Origin: Calycina herbarum
Taxonomy: Eukaryota; Ascomycota; Leotiomycetes; Helotiales; Pezizellaceae
NCBI GenBank assembly: GCA_001414485.1
Contig: LLEY01000033.1
Coordinates: 310,001-374,000, forward strand
Reading direction: 5' to 3'
Length of the DNA: 64,000 nucleotides
Both the position numbers and the translations under genes were made by a program. Each line of letters opens with the position of its first letter. The stretch's first letter is position 1. Below, one piece after another: positions 57,413 through 64,000 of this stretch. The notes under the pieces are model-generated. The model worked only from the letters and a program-made list of their open reading frames with translations, was not told the origin of the DNA and did no database searches.

Positions 57413-58429
57413 ATGTCGTCAAATTTAAGTAACAGGGACTCCATTCCCAAACCGCAATCCACCTTTTCCAAACAAACGGCATATGTCCAAAATTTCTTCT
57501 CCATTCCCGCGCCGATAAAAACACTCTTCGATTACGTTCCAGTGCTGGTATATCCACCGAACGAGCTTCCCCTGCGTGCGCCAAAGCCTTCGAGGATACC
57601 GACTTTATATGTGTTTAGCAGAGAAGAGGATGTCGCTGAAGGAAACCCGAGTTTCAACCCTGGGTGTCTGAAATGGCAGGTTAGTAGAGCTAGAAGTAGG
57701 GGCTGTTTGAATTGTTGACTGACTTCCTAACTAGGCGTTTTTGAGCATCTCTGGGGTCAAGCACCGACTGGCAGCATCGAATAACCATGCTTCGCCAACA
57801 GGCCAATTGCCCTTCCTATTACCTGCCGCGAACACCTCGAACACGAACCTGACACCTGTGCGATCAAACCAATTGGTGAAATATGCAGAGGAACATGGTG
57901 GATATGTAGAAGAATCCACAAGCATGCGCTATGAAGCATACAGATCTCTTCTCGACCACCGCATACGAAGTGCCTGGGTATGTTTGAATTCGCACATTGT
58001 GTCTCCCTCTTTGACATTATATAGCTATACACTCTCTACCTCGAGCCTTCCAACTTCTCGGCAGTTGCATACCCCCTATACGTTGCCTCTGCCTCCTCCA
58101 ATACACTTGTGCGTGCTTCGATATCACACCAACTTCGGTCGGCAGCCGAAGCAGAACTTCTCAAAAACTCCTCCATAATTGATATAGACGATTTATACAG
58201 TGAGGCGGACAAAGCGTTCGAAGCTCTCTCAATATTATTAGGTGACGACCCCTGGTTCTTTGGTTGCGACAAGCCTACGTTATTCGATGCGAGCATATTT
58301 GCATATACACAATTATTGCTGGACGAGAAGATGGGATGGAAAGAACAGAAGTTATGTAGGGCGTTGAAGAGGAGGGAAAACCTTGTACAACACCGGAAGA
58401 GGCTTCTTGTATGTTATTTTGGAGGCTGA
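57413..58429 (+). CDS. Metaxin-like subunit of the mitochondrial SAM complex (Sam35/Sam37 type)
   Basis: Exons 57413-57679, 57735-57977 and 58025-58429 give 304 residues; the two introns (55 and 47 bp) are phase 0. The N-terminal thioredoxin-like part has the metaxin layout (TLYVFSREED, GCLKWQAFLSISGVKHRL, SPTGQLPFLLPA). The C-terminal GST-like part contains KAFEALSILLGDDPWFFG and KPTLFDASIFAYTQLLL, the metaxin signature. It ends LKRRENLVQHRKRLLVCYFGG. Such proteins sit on the mitochondrial outer membrane and help insert beta-barrel proteins such as Tom40 and porin. Sam35 and Sam37 are hard to tell apart without alignment; length favours Sam35. No obvious C-terminal membrane helix is seen. 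Confidence 0.87.
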
Positions 58430-59547
58430 AGAGTGAGGCAACAACATAACAATAAATATTGCCAGTCCGGGCCAGCTAATGAGAGATGCCCAAGCCATGA
58501 TCGCCACCCAAGCAATTGGCATTGTCAAATTCTATTTAGCCTCAATAAATAATCTGAGTTGGACGGGAATTCATTTTTACTTTGCCTTGCATGAGAGTCA
58601 ATTGTGATGCCCAGCTTTCGGAATTTAGCACTCCCGGGGAAGTTTCCCAATGTTTTGGTTTTGTGGCAAGCCTCCTATGTGCGCCGAGGGAATGGATATT
58701 TAGTACCTTGGCAACATCTGTCTTGTGAAAATAAGTTTCAACTTTATTCCATTGAAGAAATTGTTATGCTTGCGGAATGCGATGACGAGCAATTGCCGGG
58801 TGGCTGATTTCACAAGCATTTTATTTCTGCTCGTGCAAGCCATTGATTCTGGTTTGTAGGGCCCTTCCTCGGGCGCGTACACTGTTTACTTACATCATGA
58901 TATTCCGAGTCTAGAGCGAGCTAAAAGTCCACTAAGGACCACCTTGGCGGTCCACCCCGCTGATGATCTCTCCCAATGTTTCCTTATCAAAATTTTCCTA
59001 CCTTTTCGGACGTCCAATGTGCAGCTCTCGGTCCAGAAGTAAGGTTTTCTTATTCTTGTTGTTGTGGTAATGTGGGCCTTTGCTCTCTCCCTTTAGAGAC
59101 AGCAAGGCTCGGGCTTTACATCTCCAGTGGGGATTACCCTTCTCTGTCTTGAGTAGAAGATTACCAAGGTACTAGGTATTGCTTGGCTGTTCAAAAGGGT
59201 GCCTGAGAAGCATTGATGGCTGCCAAAGTTAGTTATTCCACTAAATTGAAGGTCTTCTTTCCTCGGCGAGGAGGCTGAGTAAAAGACTTTCGGCGGAAGA
59301 AGAGGAGATCTTTGGTATCCGGTTTCTTGGCTACGAGTTTGGTGAGTGTCATGACGATGCCACGGGGATTAGAAGAATAACTGGGGAGCTTATTACGAGA
59401 GTTCTTGGTTTGTAGTTGAGAGGTTGAGAATATAAGAAGGGGCCTGGGTTCCTCTGTCAATTCTTTTTCCAGACATTCAGTTCTTCCTCTTCTTCCTACT
59501 ACAAGAACACAGATAATTCTTAATACCCCTTCAACTTTACATTCAAA
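58430..59547. other. Spacer between metaxin and CHRD genes
   Basis: Contains short frames without signatures and, at the right, the CHRD gene promoter with a TATA-like AATATAAG at about 59429-59436. A short hairpin (GGACC...GGTCC) lies near 58937. Confidence 0.45.
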
Positions 59548-60827
59548 ATGAAGACTTCAAGCCTTGCAACACTTGCTGCCTTTTTGGTCACTTCGTCGGC
59601 TCTTCCTCATGATTGGTATGATGGAAAGGTATGTCTTCTCAAGTTTCAATTCATGGTTTAAGTTTCTGGAAACACTTCCATACCTAACTTTACCATCCCC
59701 ATAATCTCATCCTCCTTCCCTCGAAACGCCTTATTGATCCTCATCTAGTACGGAAATGGAGGATGGAAGTCTGGCAAGGTAAGAGCTCCTTATCAAATAT
59801 CAATGAACCTAAAATTAACCCTTTCTTTCTTAGTGGGATGATTCTGCCAAAGGCTGGGGAAATATCAAAGTATGTTTTTAAACTTGGAACACTTTCCTTG
59901 CTTCTTTTTGTCAAAAGCAAATGGCGTTGGTCTTCGGGCTCTCCGACATTCTCTCCAACCTTTCCTCGGATTTCTTGAAGTCAATACTGACTCGTTTTCG
60001 TTCATAGTGGGGAGCTCCACCAGGTGGATGGTCTTCTGTCAAGGTAAGTCTTATCTTCCTCTCGTTATACTTCACGACCCGTTCTAAACAGCGCCGAATC
60101 TCAACCCACCAAGAAGTCCCCAAACTAACAACGCAACAACAGTATGACGCCCCTGTAGGAGGCTGGTCATCACTCGTCTATCCAAACAATGAGAACGCAA
60201 CTTTCACCTCTTACTACCACATCCTCGCAACCGGCTCTGAGGTTAGAAATGGAACAACTTCTGTACCAGGTCCAGAGGACGCAGTGGGGTATTTCTCTTT
60301 GGCCTTGAACTCGGATGAGAACAAGATTTGCTATGTAAGTCCTTTCCCTCCTTTCTAGTCCCATCAAATCGCCCCAGGAAAACTAACTAACACACCTCCA
60401 GAAAATCACCTTGCAAAACGTTGTTGGCGACTATCGTTCTCCTGCTAAAACAGCAACACACCTCCACGCCGCAGTTCGCGGAGCCTCGGGACCACCAAGA
60501 ATCGCATTCCCCAACCCCGCTGGTGCAGATAACCCATTAGACGAGAAAGTCAGAACTTCTGAGGGCTGCATTACTGGCCCTTTTACGACGGGGATCCTTG
60601 CAAATGGGACAGATACGGGTGCGGGATTCGAGGTCAAGAGTATTGAGGAGAATCCGGAAGACTTCTTTTGTGATAGTCACACGGTTCTTTATTCCTTAGG
60701 TGTTGTTAGGGGACAGCTTGATGGGGATTATGGAATCTGGGATGAGGATTATACTGATGACGACGATGATGAGTGGAAGGGAAAGGGAAAGTGGAATGGA
60801 AGATATAAGGGTTGGGGAAGCAAGTAG
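59548..60827 (+). CDS. Secreted CHRD-domain protein with microexon-encoded Trp-rich repeats
   Basis: Six exons, all joined in phase 0: 59548-59628, 59749-59778, 59834-59869, 60008-60043, 60143-60334 and 60402-60827, giving 266 residues. Residues 1-18 are a signal peptide (TLAAFLVTSSA). Exons 2-4 are only 30, 36 and 36 nt and encode YGNGGWKSGK, WDDSAKGWGNIK and WGAPPGGWSSVK. Exon 5 opens with the same pattern (YDAPVGGWSSLV). Each module begins with Tyr or Trp, ends near Lys, and has GW in the middle. The rest is a CHRD domain (SYYHILATGSEV, KITLQNVVGD, TATHLHAAVRGASG, PPRIAFPNP, SEGCITGPF) and an acidic/basic tail (DDDDDEWKGKGKW). CHRD domains are found in secreted microbial proteins of mostly unknown role. 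The start is the only ATG before the signal peptide. Confidence 0.82.
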
Positions 60828-62003
60828 GGGATGACTTTGACGGAGAGGCAGAGGGTACGCCGAGAGAGTAATTCGATGGTTTAATTGTATGGCACTGCTG
60901 ATGATTTGGTGGAACTTGTTACGACATTCATTTAGATTTCGCTATAATTGTAATATTAATATTCTGCATTCTTACTACATTCTCTAACTGTATATTTACT
61001 CTTAATTTCCCTAGATTTACTCGACTTGCAATACCTCTGCCAATTTGTCAGCTATCTAAATTGTTTTAGGTATGTAGGTATATCATTATTTTGTGATTCT
61101 TGACTAGACCTTTCCCAGCAATCATCATTTCTTCCCAGCCCAACACTCAAAATTACAGAATTGAGTTATTTCATTTTCAGTTGAAGCATGCTGCTGCTTT
61201 TTATTATGCAGTTCCCAAAAGTTGATAAAGGAATATTGTCTCATGCAAGTAAATCTTTTCAATGAATAAAGTAAGAGCTTCGTTATGCAACTACTCTTTC
61301 TCATTACTCGGGTAGTTATCGAATAACTGCCACTTTTCTTCAAGTGTATTGAGGAGAATCAATCTTATTCTCCTAAGCTCGGCGGAGAATGTTTCCGATT
61401 ATCCTCGGTATCAGAATCGGAGTTGTACGAGATACCGAAGAAAATGTTCAGAGAGCAATCGGCCAAACCCTAAGAAGGCATTACGTTCATAACCTGGCGA
61501 TCTCATCCGAGAACGAGAAATGCTTTCGGTCAAACTTTATGGTTCCTAGTAGATGATAAAATTGGCAGCAAATAGGTGCCTCTCCTCTCTACTGGTTAGT
61601 CTCACCTCTAGCACAATCCAAAGTATTGACCTAGAAATTGGATAATTAAATCCAATCATTGGAGTTGAATTTTAATTGTTGCAAGTTTTTGGCTGAATAA
61701 TTTTGGGCTATCTCAGAAAGTGGCGAATCAAGACTCCGTAAGAGGCGAGCCTAAGCTGAAATATTTACTACTGCTTAATTGTCTATCATAAGAAAGGTCA
61801 CTTTATTTCACTCTCCCAGTCACATGTGGCTTCATATGTAGAGAAGCCAAGATGACAAATGGTAAGTATGAACAAATCTGCAATTCCCTCTAGAAATATG
61901 TATGTAGGCTCTAAAAAGTATATAAACAAGAATCGAATGACAGAGCAAAAGGAATCAAAATGTTCCCTTCTCATATCCCACCCCTCTCCCCCGTCTTGCG
62001 AAT
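60828..62003. other. Convergent spacer between CHRD and polygalacturonase genes
   Basis: 3' UTRs of both genes, otherwise AT-rich DNA without a supported gene. A GC-richer block at 61360-61540 with repeated TCGG/CCGA words may be an old repeat fragment. Confidence 0.45.
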
Positions 62004-63643
62004 CTAGCAAGAAGCACCAGTTGGGACACCAGAGCAACCGCTGCTAGTCTTTCCACCGGAGACTGTGACACCGGTCCAGGTCCTGCAACAAATTAGCATA
62101 TTTTCTTCTCGTTGACTCGGGAGCCGGGGGCAGTGAGTAAGGATAAAACTTGCTCCCGACCGCTAAGAATAGGAGCTCAAAAAAGGGAACAAAGGGAAAT
62201 GTTGCATACCAGTCGCTGCAAGAGCCGCTACCACAGAGAATGTAGACGTTGACACCGGATGAGGCGACGGTACCGGAGATGCCACTGATGGTAAGATCGG
62301 TAATTGGGACACCGGTGGTTGGAGTACCAGTAGGGGAACCGTTCTCGTAATCTTGTTGGATGACCTAGGGAATGAATATTAGTGTCTGGAAGAGGTAGTC
62401 AGACTGGATTTGAACTTACAATTCCGTACTTGGCAATGTTGGAAAGAGTAATGTCCTTGTAAGTGACACCCTTGACGGTTCCGGTAGCGCCGCTAACCGT
62501 CTTGATTCTGACTCCGTTGTCTGAGTCGGAAATGCTGCTTGAGCTGATAGTGACAGTGTCAACATCGTTGTCAGTTCGTCCTCCAACACTTCCGATGGAG
62601 AGACCTGTGGATGATCTCGGAGTCAGTATTGCCCTTTCTAGAAATATGTTTGAGGAAAATAAGGGGAAAATAGGGGTATAAGAGGAAGTGAGCTGTCTGA
62701 GGAGGAAATGGTGTCTCAATCCTCCTGAAACAACCTGAAAGAGGGAAAAAGAACTCAGAGATTACCCACCATGACCACCGGAGCAAGTTCCTCCAGTGAA
62801 GGTAATGTCAGTTCCAGAGTTGATAGCCTATCAATGTATTAGCATATGTTTTCCTTTGAGAAAAGAGCCGAACCCACCAAGCAATCATCTTGGTTCTTAA
62901 CATTTGCCCCAGAAATGGTGACAGAGGTAGAAGATCCGACGTCGAAGGCATCAGTGCTGTAAATGAAGTCAGTATTGCTACTTTCAGAAGTGTGTTTTGA
63001 GGAAGCCTTACTTGTGTCCAAGCTCATCGGTGTCTCCAGCAGAGTTATCAATTGTGACAGCAGAGATGGTAAGACCCTCGGCTCCGTTCACTGAGAAGAT
63101 TTGAACTGGACTATTGAGAATGTTCAAGCCGGAGATGGAGGAGGTTCCAGTTAAGCTGTGGGCGTAGAAGAATTTTGGCTTAGTCTTTCCACCGTTGGTT
63201 CCCTTTCCATCCCACCATCTTGAACCATCTCCGTTAAGCGAGTTGCCAGTTGATCCAGTGACGGTAATGTCGACACCAGAGACGGAAACAAGAGGACCGG
63301 ACCACTCTTCATAACCAAAAGTAGTTTCTCCCTCGAAGACAACCTGAAAATAGAGTTAGAATACATGTCAGGGATATGCAAAAATGTCACTTGCGTGAGT
63401 ACCAGTGGTAAGCTTGGTAAGATCAAGCGTAGTGCCAGATGGTACAGCAATGTTGTTGAGGACGATGGTAGCACAAGAAGTCTTGGACTTGCTAACTGCG
63501 GCAGCATCGGTGAAAGTGCAAGAGGCACGCTTTTGAAGTCCAGCGGCATTGCGGATGTCTGGAGCAGCAGTAGGGGTGGGAACAGCGGCCACAAGGGCTA
63601 CGGCACTGAGGCCCAGCCCCAGAGATTTCAAGAAGTGAACCAT
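62004..63643 (-). CDS. Endopolygalacturonase, glycoside hydrolase family 28
   Basis: Exons 63395-63643, 63012-63343, 62878-62956, 62770-62827, 62420-62604, 62210-62364 and 62004-62082 give 378 residues. A signal peptide (about 1-20) and a short propeptide end at the Kex2-type site LQKR (38-39); mature protein would begin ASCTF. The GH28 active-site set is complete: NTD (Asp196), QDD (Asp217, Asp218), GHG (His239) and RIK (Arg272, Lys274). It hydrolyses alpha-1,4-galacturonan (pectin) outside the cell; fungi that rot plants use it to soften tissue. Several homologues are virulence factors. Intron 1 (51 bp) has a GC donor (GCAAGT); introns 3 and 4 have weak GTGGGT donors. Intron 4 is long (165 bp). 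The TATA box at 63749-63757 lies about 105 bp upstream of the ATG. Confidence 0.95.
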
Positions 63644-63746
63644 TTTGATAAAATGAATGTGATATGCAGTTGAATGTGCAAAGAGGTATGGAATGAATGG
63701 AAAGTGGAAAGAAGGTGCCGAGAGAAAATAGTACTTGCCAAGCAGG

Positions 63747-63758
63747 AGTATATATAGA
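63747..63758 (-). promoter_or_regulatory. TATA box of the endopolygalacturonase gene
   Basis: TCTATATATACT on the minus strand, about 105 bp before the start codon, is a near-consensus TATA box as expected for a strongly inducible secreted-enzyme gene. Confidence 0.65.
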
Positions 63759-64000
63759 GAACCTGGACGAAAAAGAGACGGCAAGAGACGAGGGGTGGAA
63801 AAAGTCTCAACTGTCTATGGAGTGCCACACGCAGGCCCTCAATTCGAATCTCGATTGGAATTTGGAAATTTCGAATAGAGACACTTCGTCATGCATCCCC
63901 GCCAACTTGGCAGGGAGGCTTGTTTGCGCCTCGCAATAAATTTTATCCCGGTTCATTCACCGTCCTCTCTAATGATCGACACTCTCGAAGAGGGGAACAC

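Noticed and set aside
57126..57584. 152-codon minus-strand frame
   Set aside because: Opposite-strand shadow of metaxin exon 1, which has clear homology.
1..64000. tRNA genes
   Set aside because: GGTTCGA-like words were inspected by eye (for example near 15855, 55673 and 56410), but none has a paired A box and acceptor stem. A tRNA covariance search would be decisive.

Overview
This window comes from the nuclear genome of a filamentous ascomycete. Genes carry short introns of about 47-165 bp with GTAAGT/GTATGT-type donors and CTAAC/CTAAT branch sites. There are fungal-specific genes (Bud6/Aip3, Pbp1/ataxin-2, a RanBD FG-nucleoporin) and a U2 snRNA. Together with a GH28 endopolygalacturonase of the kind found in plant-pathogenic Helotiales, this points to a Leotiomycete, probably Sclerotiniaceae. 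The lineage is an inference from protein flavour, not from a search.

Layout. 0-10 kb: an ankyrin-repeat gene cut by the window edge, a Cys-rich single-pass membrane protein, a GMC flavin oxidoreductase divergent from a purine-cytosine permease, a TA-flanked inverted-repeat element, and a myo-inositol-type sugar transporter. 10-21 kb: Bud6 (polarity and actin nucleation) and Pbp1/ataxin-2 (RNA granules). 21-29 kb: a broken DUF6697-like gene and about 6 kb of gene-free AT-rich DNA with two nested inverted-repeat elements. 28-33 kb: an orphan Cys-rich protein, translin, U2 snRNA and a peroxisomal SCP2 protein. 34-41 kb: a 1618-residue FG-nucleoporin and a short-chain dehydrogenase. 41-48.7 kb: gene-free DNA with another TA-flanked element and simple repeats. 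48.7-55 kb: a Gln-rich protein with a long pyrimidine-rich leader, another element, and a small conserved protein. 57-64 kb: a metaxin-like SAM subunit, a secreted CHRD protein built from phase-0 microexons, and an endopolygalacturonase with a GC-AG intron.

Most genes are single housekeeping or secretion loci; no biosynthetic cluster or operon-like arrangement is visible. The most unusual structures are the microexon CHRD gene (59.5-60.8 kb), the nested foldback element (23.7-24.7 kb) and the family of short non-autonomous TA-flanked inverted-repeat elements. All splice models were built by eye from reading-frame continuity and splice consensus.
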